A stretch of DNA of 64,000 nt from Lelliottia jeotgali (GCA_002271215.1 CP018628.1:2728001-2792000), one strand, 5' to 3'; shown: positions 52,765-62,578, numbered from the stretch's first letter. The notes: generated from the letters alone by a model not told the origin. Numbers and translations are program-made.

Positions 52765-53039
52765 TCATGCGTAAACGCCGTTACTCCGCTGTTGCTTCCG
52801 TGCTGCTGTCTGCCCCGGTGCTGGCGGCAGACAGTGGTTTTAACAAGGCCAATGAAACACTGAGCAATACCTCGACCGGCCTGCTGGGACTGGCCGCCGT
52901 CACCATCACACTGGCGACTATGTGGGTTGGCTACAAGGTGCTGTTCGACGGCAAGAGCCTGCATGACATGCGTAACATCATCATCGGCGCGATCCTGATT
53001 GTCGGCGCGTCCGGCTTCGGTGCCTACTGGGCGTCATAA
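52761..53039 (+). CDS. virB2: T4SS major pilin VirB2
   Basis: 92 aa TrbC/VirB2 pilin precursor. A signal peptide ends in VLAA at about 23, followed by two hydrophobic helices (TGLLGLAAVTITLATMWVG and NIIIGAILIVGASGFGAYW) with a short charged loop (FDGKSLHDMR). Confidence 0.93.
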   Translation: MIMRKRRYSAVASVLLSAPVLAADSGFNKANETLSNTSTGLLGLAAVTITLATMWVGYKVLFDGKSLHDMRNIIIGAILIVGASGFGAYWAS

Positions 53040-53050
53040 GGGAGGCAACG

Positions 53051-55798
53051 ATGGCTACGCTGAATAAAGCACTGACGCGGCCTGCCGCCATTATGGGTAT
53101 TCCTCTGGTGCCGTTCGTTCTCGTCAGCGGGGCCATCGTCCTGCTGGCAGTCTATGTCAGCTATTACCTGGCGATTCTGCTCATTCCTGCCTGGGCGGAA
53201 ATGAAAAATAAAACCCGAAAGGACATTCATTATTTCAGTCTGCTCTGGCTGGCGTTTAAAACCCGTGGACGGCTTTTCACCAATACCCATTTTGGCGCGA
53301 ATGCCCTGCTGGCAAACCAGTACGATAACGTTGATGTCTCGGAGTTTATTCAGAAAATGAAATTAAGCGAGCGTATTACGCTGGATAAATATATTCCGTA
53401 TTCCTCCCATATTCACCCCTACGTCATCAGAAACCGTCACCGTGATTTGGTTGCCACCTGGGAGCTGGGCGGCACAGTCTTTGAATGTGAAGACGAACAT
53501 CACCTGACCCTGATGGCTACGCACCTGAATAACGTTATTCGTTCGTATGAGGGTCTGCCGGTAACATTCTATATTCACCGGCTTCGTGAAAAATACCATG
53601 ATTCTTTTGAAGCCTGTTCGGGTATTCCCTTTTCCGATGACGTGACCCGGCGGTATTACCAGCCGGTAAAAGAAAAACCGTTCTGGCGGCACCGGCTGTT
53701 TTTCACCGTCTGCTACGCGCCGTTCTCTCAGATTGAGAAGAAAACCATGAAAGCGCAGTCGCACGGTAAACGCCAGGCAGCACTGGATGACGCGCTCAAA
53801 ATCATGCTGGAATACCGCGAAGCACTGGAATCTTCATTATCCCGCTATATGGCAACGCCGCTGGGGATATATGAAGAAAACAGGCGGGTGTATTCCTCAC
53901 AACTGGCGTTCTTCCATCGTCTGCTTACCGGTCAGTGGCAGAAGGTGGCCGTAACGCGCTCACCGTTTTATGAAACATTAAGTACGCCAGACGTCTTTTT
54001 CACCACCGACACTGGTGAATGCCAGACGGTCAGCGGTTCCCGTTTCTTCCGCAGCCTGGAGATTAAGGATTATTCCCCGGAAACCCATACCGGTATGCTG
54101 GATGCGCTGCTGTACGCCGAAAGCGAGTATGTTCTGACGCAGTCCTTTACCTGCATGGCACGGGATGAGGCGCAGAATCATATCCGTCTGGCGGAAAAAC
54201 GGCTTAACTCCACGGACGACGACGCGACTTCCCAGCGCGAAGAGCTGATTGTCCTGCGCGACCTGCTCCAGTCCGGACATGTGTCGTGCGGTAAATTCCA
54301 CTTTTCCCTGCAGATCTCCTCAGACAGTGCCGGACAGGTGGTGAAGGACACTAACGTTCTGGCCCAGCCCTTCGCCGAGCTGGGTATTATGACGACGCTC
54401 TCCACCCTGTCACTGCCCGCCGCGTATCTGGCGCAACTGCCGGGCGTGTATACGCTGCGACCCCGACTGGTAGCCGTCAGCAGCCAGAATTTTGCCGATA
54501 TAGCCTGCCTGCATAACTTCCATCCCCACAAACGCAGCGGTAATCCGTGGGGGGAAGCCGTCGCCATCCTCACATCTCCCGGCGGTGGCGGGTATTACCT
54601 GAACCTGCACGACAGCCAGGCCTGGCGGGATGACAGCGGTGAGAAAACGCCGGGGAATACGGCGATTATCGGAAAAACCGGCTCCGGCAAAACCCTGCTG
54701 ATGACCATCATGCAACAACTGATGCAGAAGTACCGTAACCCGGCGTCGTTTGCGCCTTCTGCCCCCCTCAAACGGCTGACCACGGTGTATTTCGATAAGG
54801 ACCGGGCGGCGGAGATGGCGATCCGCCAGGCGGGCGGGCGTTATTTCCGCATCCATACCGGCGAGCCCACCGGCTTCAACCCGTTTGCGCTGGAGCCAAC
54901 CCGCCGGAACATCAGTTTCATCAAACGGCTGGTGCGCATGCTGTGCCGCCGCAACGGTAAGCCGCTCGATCCGCGCGATGAGGAGCGGATCAGTGCCGCC
55001 GTGGACACTATCATGCTGGACTATCCGCCGGAGTACCGCCGGTACGGGATCACCCGGCTGCTGGAAGTGCTGCCGGAGCCGCCGACCACAGACGCCCGCA
55101 CCAACGGGCTGCGTATTCGCCTGAAACAGTGGGCGCAGGGGGGCGAGTTCGGCTGGGTGTTTGATAACGAGGCCGATACTTTCACCATCAGCGATGTCGA
55201 TAACTTTGGTATCGACGGCACCGAATTTCTGGATGATGACGATATTCGCGGCCCCGTGACCTTTTACCTGCTGTACCGTGTGACCAGTCTTCTGGATGGT
55301 CGCCGCCTGGTGATGTTTATGGATGAGTTCTGGCGCTGGCTGGCCGATGTCGAATTTTCCCGCTTCTCCCTCAATATGCTGAAAGTCATCCGAAAGCTGA
55401 ACGGTATCTTCGTTCCGGCAACACAGTCACCGGATGAAATCGTCAGACACCCCATCGCCCCGGCGATTATTGAGCAGTGCGGTACCCAGATTTTCCTCGC
55501 CAATCCGAAAGCAAGCTATGCGGATTACGTGGAGAAAATGAAAGTGCCGGACAGCGTTTATGAGACGGTCAGAAACCTTGATCCGGGCGAGCATTATATG
55601 GTCATCCTGAAAACACCGTTGCAGGCCGGAGAAACCCGCCCGTTTGTGGCAATGGCGAAAATGGATCTTTCCGGACTGGGTAAACTCACCCGGCTTCTCA
55701 GCGGCAGTGAGGACAACCTGAAAATATTCGATGCCATTTATCAGGACGGTATGCGACCTGATGAATGGAAAGACGCTTTCCTTGAGCGGGCAATCTGA
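53051..55798 (+). CDS. virB3-virB4: VirB3-VirB4 fusion T4SS ATPase
   Basis: 915 aa. The first about 90 residues are VirB3-like (TRPAAIMGIPLVPFVLVSGA, one or two membrane helices), fused to a VirB4 ATPase. The P-loop GKTGSGKTLLMT lies at about 540-550. The Walker B segment is RLVMFMDEFWRWLAD near 755. Such fusions are typical of IncX/R6K- and ICEKp-type transfer systems. This ATPase powers pilus and substrate transfer at the inner membrane. Confidence 0.94.
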   Translation: MATLNKALTRPAAIMGIPLVPFVLVSGAIVLLAVYVSYYLAILLIPAWAEMKNKTRKDIHYFSLLWLAFKTRGRLFTNTHFGANALLANQYDNVDVSEFIQKMKLSERITLDKYIPYSSHIHPYVIRNRHRDLVATWELGGTVFECEDEHHLTLMATHLNNVIRSYEGLPVTFYIHRLREKYHDSFEACSGIPFSDDVTRRYYQPVKEKPFWRHRLFFTVCYAPFSQIEKKTMKAQSHGKRQAALDDALKIMLEYREALESSLSRYMATPLGIYEENRRVYSSQLAFFHRLLTGQWQKVAVTRSPFYETLSTPDVFFTTDTGECQTVSGSRFFRSLEIKDYSPETHTGMLDALLYAESEYVLTQSFTCMARDEAQNHIRLAEKRLNSTDDDATSQREELIVLRDLLQSGHVSCGKFHFSLQISSDSAGQVVKDTNVLAQPFAELGIMTTLSTLSLPAAYLAQLPGVYTLRPRLVAVSSQNFADIACLHNFHPHKRSGNPWGEAVAILTSPGGGGYYLNLHDSQAWRDDSGEKTPGNTAIIGKTGSGKTLLMTIMQQLMQKYRNPASFAPSAPLKRLTTVYFDKDRAAEMAIRQAGGRYFRIHTGEPTGFNPFALEPTRRNISFIKRLVRMLCRRNGKPLDPRDEERISAAVDTIMLDYPPEYRRYGITRLLEVLPEPPTTDARTNGLRIRLKQWAQGGEFGWVFDNEADTFTISDVDNFGIDGTEFLDDDDIRGPVTFYLLYRVTSLLDGRRLVMFMDEFWRWLADVEFSRFSLNMLKVIRKLNGIFVPATQSPDEIVRHPIAPAIIEQCGTQIFLANPKASYADYVEKMKVPDSVYETVRNLDPGEHYMVILKTPLQAGETRPFVAMAKMDLSGLGKLTRLLSGSEDNLKIFDAIYQDGMRPDEWKDAFLERAI

Positions 55799-55820
55799 AA
55801 GCCAACAGGAGGTAATATCA

Positions 55821-56549
55821 ATGCGTACCCGGGATCATCTTCTGGCATTATTGTTATTTTTCTCGACGCAGGCATTCAGCGCCGGAATACCGGTTTTCGA
55901 TGCCGTGCAGAATACCGAATCCATTAATCAGTGGATGCAGAAACTACAGCAATGGGAGGATACGGTTACCCATTATAAAAGTGAACTTGATGCGTATAAA
56001 AAGCAACTGGCTACCGCAACCGGTGTGCGGGATATTCAGGGTTTTCTCAGAGATACCAGAAGCCTGAAAACCGATATTGATAATCTCCGTAAGAGCGGTA
56101 TTTCACTGGATGAACTGCTGACCACGCAGAACAGTTCATATTCTGCTGAACTGCAAAACCTTTACAGTAAATACAAATCGTTCAGCGTATGCAGCCCGGA
56201 ACAGGAAAGAATAAAATCTCAGGCTCTGGCCGACAGTTGCAAACAGATAATCCTCAATCAGGCAATGGCGATTGAGAATACCACCGACGTTGAAAACAGG
56301 ATCAACAGCACACTCAGCGATATATCAGACTTATCCGATCGTATATCGAATGCACAGGACTCGAAAGAGTCTCAGGATCTGGCTAACACCATCGCGGCGA
56401 AAAGCGTACAGTTAAATGCGCTGACGAATCAGTGGGAGATGTCTGTCAGACAGGCTGAACAGCGAACGACATTGCTGGAACAGCAAAGACACAAAGCCTT
56501 TGAACAGCAGCAGCTAACGGCACCTGTTGCTGACCTTAATAATTTATAA
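55821..56549 (+). CDS. virB5: T4SS minor pilin/adhesin VirB5
   Basis: 242 aa from the ATG at 55821, which follows AGGAGG. Signal peptide LLALLLFFSTQAFSA; mature protein is mostly helical coiled coil (NTESINQWMQKLQQWEDTV), as in TraC/VirB5. It sits at the pilus tip in characterised systems. Confidence 0.92.
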   Translation: MRTRDHLLALLLFFSTQAFSAGIPVFDAVQNTESINQWMQKLQQWEDTVTHYKSELDAYKKQLATATGVRDIQGFLRDTRSLKTDIDNLRKSGISLDELLTTQNSSYSAELQNLYSKYKSFSVCSPEQERIKSQALADSCKQIILNQAMAIENTTDVENRINSTLSDISDLSDRISNAQDSKESQDLANTIAAKSVQLNALTNQWEMSVRQAEQRTTLLEQQRHKAFEQQQLTAPVADLNNL

Positions 56550-56560
56550 GGAGGTTATCC

Positions 56561-56836
56561 GTGCTCAGATCCTTATTCACCTTATACACACTCTCAGGCG
56601 TGATATTACTGTCCGGCTGCAAAGAAACCAAATCCGAGGCCTGGTATAAGCAGCATCCTGACGAAACTTATGCGGTTTATACGCAATGCCTGAAGGAGGG
56701 TGAAGCAAGTGATAACTGCGAATTTGCCCACCGGGCAGCACTTATGTTCGCACAGGAAGGCCAGCCCGGGGTTAAGGAGAAATTTGAGGCGATATTTCAG
56801 CAGGAAGCTGAAAAACGAAATGCTGTGACACAGTAA
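56561..56836 (+). CDS. eexN: EexN-family entry-exclusion lipoprotein
   Basis: 91 aa from a GTG start, with lipobox VILLSGC at about 20. The mature part follows the EexN pattern (WYKQHPDETYAVYTQC, GEASDNCEFAHRAA). Expected to prevent redundant transfer between cells carrying the same element. A terminator-like hairpin follows it, inside the operon. Confidence 0.88.
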   Translation: MLRSLFTLYTLSGVILLSGCKETKSEAWYKQHPDETYAVYTQCLKEGEASDNCEFAHRAALMFAQEGQPGVKEKFEAIFQQEAEKRNAVTQ

Positions 56837-56849
56837 TTTTTCCTCCAGC

Positions 56850-56876
56850 AAAACAGGGAATTCTCCCTGTTTTTTA
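56850..56876 (+). terminator. Intra-operon terminator between eexN and virB6
   Basis: AAAACAGGGA pairs with TCCCTGTTTT and is followed by a T tract. It lies between eexN and virB6, so it may lower expression of virB6-virB11 relative to the first genes. Confidence 0.75.
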
Positions 56877-56907
56877 TTTCCTTTCTTTATATATCAGGTG
56901 AGGCACC

Positions 56908-57939
56908 ATGTCCGGTGGTATTTTTGTTGGTATGGACAAAAACATCATGGATGGACTGAATGCCGTACTGGAAGGCCAGTCTTCCACTTACGGCACGATG
57001 ATCAGCGTCATCATCGTCAGCTCTTTTACCTTATTTATACTGTTCCGCGGTTATCAGACGCTGGCTGGCAAACTCCGGACCCCGGTTGAAGATGTCGTCT
57101 GGGATGTGGGGCGAATGCTGCTTATCATCACCTTTGTGTTAAACCGGGATGGCTGGCTGGATATGGCAGTAGCGGCTATCCAGGGACTTAAAGACGGTGT
57201 CAGCGGCGATGATAATGTCTGGGCGCTGCTCGATACTGTCTGGGAAAAGGCACAGGCGCTGGGGCAAAAGTTATTTAATATGGACACCTCAACTTACGTC
57301 AAACTGAATGGCGGCCTTGCCGAAGTCCTGGTATGGGGCGGCTCTATTGTCCTGCTGATGGCAGCCACCTTTGTGAACCTGCTCGCCGAAATCACCATCC
57401 TGTTAATGACGACCACCGCGCCGCTCTTTATTTTCTGCCTGCTGTACGGTTTTCTTAAACCGATGTTTGATAACTGGCTGAAAACGATTTTCGCGGCAAT
57501 ATTAACGATCATGTTTGCTGCCTTATCCATCCGTATCGCCATTAATTACCTGAATAAAATACTGGATGCTGCAACAAAAACATCCGCTGAAACCAATATG
57601 GTCACGCTGGCGGCGCAATGCCTGCTGGCCGGAGTTGCGGCGGGTGTGGTGGTCTGGTTCTCCACGAAGCTCGCCAGCGCACTCAGCGGGGCCGCCGTAC
57701 AGGCGGTGCTACAGGGGGCAGCCATGAGTGGCCTGAGCGGAATGGCGAACAAATCTGCAAGCCTTACCGGGCCGGGCGCCAGGGGCGGTTCCCGCCTGGC
57801 TGCGAAAGGCGGCATGGCCGTCGCCGCGGCGACCGGCAGACTCACCGGCGCAGGCGCGGGTAAAACCGTGAGCGCCTGGCAGAAACGCGCCGCCGCCATC
57901 GAAAGCATGAAACGCCTGAACCGGCAGCGTCACCGTTAA
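56908..57939 (+). CDS. virB6: T4SS channel protein VirB6
   Basis: 343 aa TrbL/VirB6 family. About six to seven helices, including MISVIIVSSFTLFILFRGY, GSIVLLMAATFVNLLAEITI and LAAQCLLAGVAAGVVVWFS. The C-terminal tail is Ala/Gly-rich and basic. The start MSGGIFVGMDKNIM is the family N-terminus. Confidence 0.92.
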   Translation: MSGGIFVGMDKNIMDGLNAVLEGQSSTYGTMISVIIVSSFTLFILFRGYQTLAGKLRTPVEDVVWDVGRMLLIITFVLNRDGWLDMAVAAIQGLKDGVSGDDNVWALLDTVWEKAQALGQKLFNMDTSTYVKLNGGLAEVLVWGGSIVLLMAATFVNLLAEITILLMTTTAPLFIFCLLYGFLKPMFDNWLKTIFAAILTIMFAALSIRIAINYLNKILDAATKTSAETNMVTLAAQCLLAGVAAGVVVWFSTKLASALSGAAVQAVLQGAAMSGLSGMANKSASLTGPGARGGSRLAAKGGMAVAAATGRLTGAGAGKTVSAWQKRAAAIESMKRLNRQRHR

Positions 57940-58029
57940 TCCTCCCGACCCTTAATTTCCTTTCCCCGTCACGCCGTGGCCTGCGCCACCGGTGCGGCAT
58001 TCCTGCATCCATACGATAAGGGGGCTTCC

Positions 58030-58170
58030 ATGAAATTCAGCATCTTCCTTCTGATGCTGTGCGCGCTCACGGGCTGCGCACGGCATCAGGGCGACCTTCC
58101 GCCGGTATCCGGCGAACCCGAGCCGGTGAATTCCCCCGCCATCATTCAGGAGCTGACTCACCATGTCTGA
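58030..58170 (+). CDS. virB7: VirB7-like lipoprotein
   Basis: 46 aa. Signal peptide and lipobox LCALTGC (lipidated Cys at about 16), then a short Pro-rich tail (DLPPVSGEPEPVNSPAII). Its size, position between virB6 and virB8, and lipobox match VirB7, which stabilises VirB9. The stop overlaps virB8 by 8 nt. Confidence 0.85.
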   Translation: MKFSIFLLMLCALTGCARHQGDLPPVSGEPEPVNSPAIIQELTHHV

Positions 58171-58846
58171 TATTCAGAACATTATTAATGTTTCCCGCTC
58201 TTTTGAATCCATCCTGCTGGAAAAGGAAGAGCGTTCCCGAAAAACCGCCTGGCGGGTGGCCGCTGCCGGACTGATTCTGGCCGCAATGGCGATTGCGGCC
58301 ATTATTATTCTGTTGCCGCTGAAAACCACCGACATTGAATTATGGTCGGTGGATAAACAGACCGGTCGCTATGAGTATATGACCCGCATTAAGGCGCGGG
58401 ATATTGCCGCTGAAAAAGCGCTGGCACATTCACTGGCAGCACACTATGTCAGGCTGCGTGAAGGATATAATTATTTCTCCCTCCAGCGTGATTATGACGA
58501 CGTACAGTTATTTAACAGCGACAGCGTAAACCGGGACTATCTGGACGGGTTTAACGGCGACCAGGCACCGGACGTGATTTTTAACAAGGCCGAATATGTT
58601 GTTGATATCGACATTATTTCCAATGTGCATGCGCCTGCCACCGGGCCGGATAATCTGGCAACCCTGCGTATCAAGCGCACAATCCGCCGTATTGCTGATA
58701 ATTCCGTGAAAACGGATGTCTGGAATATCCGCCTCACATACCGCTACGTCCCGCACCGGCAACTGACCGACAGCCAGCGCGAAGTGAACCCGCTGGGCTT
58801 TATCGTCACCAGCTACCAGCGCGACAAAGAGCTGAGGGGGGAATGA
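58163..58846 (+). CDS. virB8: T4SS core protein VirB8
   Basis: 227 aa bitopic protein. One helix at about 30-52, then an NTF2-like periplasmic domain with the REGYNYFSLQRDYDDVQL helix and the C-terminal NPLGFIVTSYQRDKEL motif. Overlaps virB9 by 4 nt. Confidence 0.94.
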   Translation: MSDIQNIINVSRSFESILLEKEERSRKTAWRVAAAGLILAAMAIAAIIILLPLKTTDIELWSVDKQTGRYEYMTRIKARDIAAEKALAHSLAAHYVRLREGYNYFSLQRDYDDVQLFNSDSVNRDYLDGFNGDQAPDVIFNKAEYVVDIDIISNVHAPATGPDNLATLRIKRTIRRIADNSVKTDVWNIRLTYRYVPHRQLTDSQREVNPLGFIVTSYQRDKELRGE

Positions 58847-59733
58847 TGCTGAAACACATCCTGCTCCTCTCCGGCTTACTGGCGTCATGCGTGGCATGGA
58901 GCGCGGCGACACCACGCGGCAGCGCGTATGACAGCCGGATGCAGAACGTCACGTACAACAGCCAGAACGCCACGGTCGTCAGTACCCGCCCCGGCTACGT
59001 CACCATGCTGGTGTTTGATGACAATGAAACCGTTATCGATGCGCAGGCGGGCTTTCCCAAAGGCTGGACCGTGACGAAAAGCGATAACCGGGTGGGTGTC
59101 AGCCCGAATCCCATCGCCCAGCCGGTCACGGATGCCAGCGGCAACACCGTCAGCCAGGTCTTTCTGCCGACGGCAAAAGACTGGAAAACCAACCTGTTCG
59201 TGGTGACATCAAAGCGCGATTACAGCCTGGAACTGAACGTGCTGGATAAAGACTCGCCCGCCCAGGCCTTTGTTATCCGCTACCGCTATCCCGACGAACT
59301 GCGGAAAAAGTCAGCCGCCGCCAGTGCCACCCGCCAGCAACAACAGCAGGAAGCGCTGGACCGGCAGCGGATAGCGGCGGCATTCTGGCAGGCCACCACG
59401 CCGCGCAACTGGCGCTATACAAAACGGGTGGCAGCCGGTTCCGCCGCCATCGCCCCGGACTTTACCTGGGATGATGGTCGTTTTGTGTATATCGGTTTTT
59501 CCCCCACGAAAACCCTGCCTTCCGTTTTCCGGGTGGTGAACGGCCAGGAGCAGGCAGTCACGCCCGGAACGGTTAAACGGGGCAACTACACCATTATGGC
59601 GGTTCCGGCATCGCCGCAACTGGTTCTGCGCTACGGGAGCTCGGTGGTGGGGATCGAAAACGACGGATTCGGGCGCATCCCGCTGACCAACAGTGACACC
59701 GTTTCACCCTCCGTTATGCTGGAGGAAAAATGA
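58843..59733 (+). CDS. virB9: T4SS outer-membrane core protein VirB9
   Basis: 296 aa. Signal peptide ending at about 21 (CVAWSAA), an N-terminal domain (RPGYVTMLVFDDNETVIDAQ) and a Gln-rich linker at about 165-180. The C-terminal beta-sandwich has WDDGRFVYIGF. It forms the outer-membrane ring with VirB7 and VirB10. Overlaps virB10 by 4 nt. Confidence 0.94.
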   Translation: MMLKHILLLSGLLASCVAWSAATPRGSAYDSRMQNVTYNSQNATVVSTRPGYVTMLVFDDNETVIDAQAGFPKGWTVTKSDNRVGVSPNPIAQPVTDASGNTVSQVFLPTAKDWKTNLFVVTSKRDYSLELNVLDKDSPAQAFVIRYRYPDELRKKSAAASATRQQQQQEALDRQRIAAAFWQATTPRNWRYTKRVAAGSAAIAPDFTWDDGRFVYIGFSPTKTLPSVFRVVNGQEQAVTPGTVKRGNYTIMAVPASPQLVLRYGSSVVGIENDGFGRIPLTNSDTVSPSVMLEEK

Positions 59734-61046
59734 CCGACAAACATTTCCCGGATGAACCGGAAAAAACCACCGCAGAACGGGAAGCGGAAGCCCGTGAACG
59801 CGCCCGCGCGGCAATGGCATATCAGGAGCCGGAGCAGAAAACGCCGCCCGGCCAGCCGGAAGTGACCCGTTTCCGTAAGGCTTCCGGTCGCCGCACGCTG
59901 ATCGTCAGCCTGCTGAGTCTGGTCCTGGTCATCGCGCTGGCATCCGGTGGCGATCGTTTTCTCAGCGCCCTGAAAAGGGGCGATGAGAAGGAAACTGACA
60001 CAGCACCGCCGCCCTCCATCGGCGCGGTGCGGCAGGAGCGTAAAAATCTGGGTATGGACAGTAACCCGTTTGGCCTGTTCGGGCAGCGCAAACAGCAAAG
60101 CGCAGACCCGGCCAGTCAGACCGTCACTACTGGACCAGCCCTGCCAGCGGAACCGCCCGCCCTGAACAAGGCGGCAGCGCTGGCAGGCGGGCAGAACAGC
60201 GGCAGTACAACGGCTGGCGGCAATGCCCACACGTCCCGTAGCGAACCGCGCAACAGCGCGGGAACGTCGGACAGCCCGCCAGCCTCCACGGCGTACACAT
60301 CCTGTCAGTCGGTACTGATCAGAGGGGCGGATGGCCGCCTGCGCTGCCCGGATCCCGCCGCACCGGAAACCGCGTCGGATAAGCCTGACAGCGACTATCC
60401 GGGCGTCGCCCGTGTCACCGGTGTCAGACGGCTGGGCCTTGATCCCGATCTCTATATCTCGGTAGACCGCTATATTCCGTGTTCGATGATGCGGCGCTTC
60501 GTGTCCGATGTCGGTGGCCATATATCCTGCCTGATTGGGGAGGATGTCTGGAGCGCCAGTAATCATGTGAAGCTGATCCCGACCGGAACAGTCGCCCGTG
60601 GCGTCTACCGTACCGGGGCACTGCAACACGGGCGCAGCCGGATGTTTGTGCTGTGGACGGAGCTGCGCACGCCGGAGCCCGGCAGCCTGCAAATCCCGCT
60701 CACCGATACGCAGACCACCGGCCCGCTCGGTGAGGCGGGGATCGCAGGCTGGATCGACAGCCATTTCTGGGAGCGTTTCGGCAACGCCCTGATGCTGAGT
60801 ACCGTGCAGGACGTGGCGGCAGCGGCATCAGATGCCGCGCCGGGTAAAGACCGCAATACCGACTATACCGAAAACACCCGCGCCGCCACGGCGGAAATGG
60901 CGAAAACGACGCTGGAAAACAGCATCAGTATCCCGCCCACGATGTACCTGAACCAGGGCGATGTGATCGGCATCATGACCGGTACGGATATTGATTTTTC
61001 CTCTGTTTATAAACTAAAGCTGAAAAAGAAATGGTATGAGCGCTGA
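59730..61046 (+). CDS. virB10: T4SS core channel protein VirB10
   Basis: 438 aa. Cytoplasmic charged N-terminus, one helix at about 52-72 (TLIVSLLSLVLVIALASGG), a disordered Ala/Ser/Gly-rich linker, then the TrbI/VirB10 beta-barrel from about 185 (SVLIRGADGRLRC, with cysteines). The antenna region is near 340-410. Spans both membranes and responds to ATPases. Ends 11 nt into virB11. Confidence 0.94.
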   Translation: MTDKHFPDEPEKTTAEREAEARERARAAMAYQEPEQKTPPGQPEVTRFRKASGRRTLIVSLLSLVLVIALASGGDRFLSALKRGDEKETDTAPPPSIGAVRQERKNLGMDSNPFGLFGQRKQQSADPASQTVTTGPALPAEPPALNKAAALAGGQNSGSTTAGGNAHTSRSEPRNSAGTSDSPPASTAYTSCQSVLIRGADGRLRCPDPAAPETASDKPDSDYPGVARVTGVRRLGLDPDLYISVDRYIPCSMMRRFVSDVGGHISCLIGEDVWSASNHVKLIPTGTVARGVYRTGALQHGRSRMFVLWTELRTPEPGSLQIPLTDTQTTGPLGEAGIAGWIDSHFWERFGNALMLSTVQDVAAAASDAAPGKDRNTDYTENTRAATAEMAKTTLENSISIPPTMYLNQGDVIGIMTGTDIDFSSVYKLKLKKKWYER

Positions 61047-62055
61047 AAACCTGTCACTGGATTTTATGAAAAGCCGGCTGTTTGGTGATTTTCTTGCTCA
61101 GGATGGCCTGACAGAAATTGCTGTTAACCGACCGGGTGAGCTGCATACAAAAATTCGGGGAAAATGGCAAAAACAGGCCTCCCCCATCACGTTGCGTCAG
61201 TGTCATGCCTTTGCCAGAGCGCTGGCGTCCTGGCATGACGATAATATTGACGATACATCACCCATCCTTTCTGCAACATTAGGGTCCGGCGAACGTATTC
61301 AGGCGATTATTCCCCCGGCCTGTGAACGTAATACGGTGTCCATTACGCTGCGCAAACCCTCGTTTGAGCAGAAAGCACATCAGTCATGGATTGATGCTGG
61401 ATTTTATCAGCGCGTGGCCGGTCAGGAAAAAACGGAAAGCCAGGATAATGCACTGGTCCGGTTATATCACAGCGGGGATATTCCCCGCTTTATGGAAAAG
61501 GCTGTGGAATACGGCAAAACGATTTTTATTGTGGGTGAAACCGGCACAGGTAAAACCACCTATATGAAAACGCTACTGCATTATATTCCGCTGCATCTCC
61601 GGCTGGTAACGATTGAGGATAATCCCGAAATCCGTTTTTATCACCACGGCAATTATGTTCATCTTTTTTACCCGGCGGATGCCGGGGATAACGCCATTGT
61701 CACGCCAGGCAGGCTGATCCGTGCTAATTATCGTATGAACCCTGACCGGATATTACTGGCGGAAATTCGGGGCCGGGAAGCGTGGGACGCGCTGAAAATT
61801 ATCGGCTCCGGGCATGAGGGGTTAATCACCTCCCTGCATGCGGGCAGCCCGGAAGAATGTATTGAAGGGATTATTGACCGCTGCTATGAAAACCCCGACT
61901 GCCGGAACATTCCTTTCGATGTGCTGTTACGCAAGGTACTTAAAAGCATTGATGTCATCATCAGTATTGATATACACGGCGATGTGCGCCGGATGTGTGA
62001 TATTTACTTTAAGCCAGTTCATTTAAATAGCATGAAAGAGACATTCAGAAAATAA
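61036..62055 (+). CDS. virB11: T4SS hexameric ATPase VirB11
   Basis: 339 aa. Walker A VGETGTGKTTYMKTL at about 170-184, an Asp box (TIEDNPEI), Walker B ILLAEIRGREAWDAL and His box SGHEGLITSLHAGSP. It is complete and switches between pilus building and DNA transfer. Confidence 0.95.
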   Translation: MSAENLSLDFMKSRLFGDFLAQDGLTEIAVNRPGELHTKIRGKWQKQASPITLRQCHAFARALASWHDDNIDDTSPILSATLGSGERIQAIIPPACERNTVSITLRKPSFEQKAHQSWIDAGFYQRVAGQEKTESQDNALVRLYHSGDIPRFMEKAVEYGKTIFIVGETGTGKTTYMKTLLHYIPLHLRLVTIEDNPEIRFYHHGNYVHLFYPADAGDNAIVTPGRLIRANYRMNPDRILLAEIRGREAWDALKIIGSGHEGLITSLHAGSPEECIEGIIDRCYENPDCRNIPFDVLLRKVLKSIDVIISIDIHGDVRRMCDIYFKPVHLNSMKETFRK

Positions 62056-62115
62056 CTCCGGCAAATAACGTTATCCAGAATACGTAATCTTTCATTAATC
62101 ATAACGGTGACTGAA

Positions 62116-62418
62116 ATGAAAAAAGCAATATCCTCCGTATTATTGCTCTGCGTTATGGCGTTATGTTCAACATCTGTACTGGCTGCTGATGCCTGCGAAG
62201 TGGTGTTATGTATGTATGGTAAAGCAACCGGAAATGGCGGTGGCAGTGAATGTCACTCCGCTGAACGGGTATTCTTTAATATCGTAAAAAAGAATAAACA
62301 TGGTTTTCTTCCTGACCATACGGCCAATGCCAGACAATCATTTTTAAGTGAATGTGATTCGGCAGACCCGGCGGCTATCGGTCAAATCATCAGTAAATAT
62401 GGCCGCGTTCGTGATTAA
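62116..62418 (+). CDS. TrbM/KikA-family protein
   Basis: 100 aa. Signal peptide (ISSVLLLCVMALCSTSVLAA) and a cysteine-containing mature part DACEVVLCMYGKATGNGGGS ending ISKYGRVRD, the TrbM/KikA/MpfK pattern. These periplasmic proteins assist mating-pair formation. It is the last coding gene before the palindromic block. Confidence 0.88.
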   Translation: MKKAISSVLLLCVMALCSTSVLAADACEVVLCMYGKATGNGGGSECHSAERVFFNIVKKNKHGFLPDHTANARQSFLSECDSADPAAIGQIISKYGRVRD

Positions 62419-62455
62419 TACTGGCGAGACGGCACAGAGCATGACGGTTTTCAGG

Positions 62456-62578
62456 TTTTTACGGCTTCTGTTTTTCGCGGATTAAGGAGCGAAGAAACAG
62501 GGGCCGTAAAAATGAGGCGCGGTGCCTGAATTATTTTCGCGGGTTAAGGAGCGAAAATAATTCAGGCACCGCGCCTCA
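62456..62578. repeat. Two tandem hairpins with matching loops
   Basis: The first hairpin spans 62456-62512 (imperfect, arms beginning TTTTTACGGC and ending GCCGTAAAAA). It abuts a second of 62513-62578 with a perfect 28-bp stem (62513-62540 with 62551-62578). Their loops are near-identical: GGATTAAGGA and GGGTTAAGGA. Tandem palindromes with a conserved apex and diverged stems suggest a maintained structure; see findings. Confidence 0.85.
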
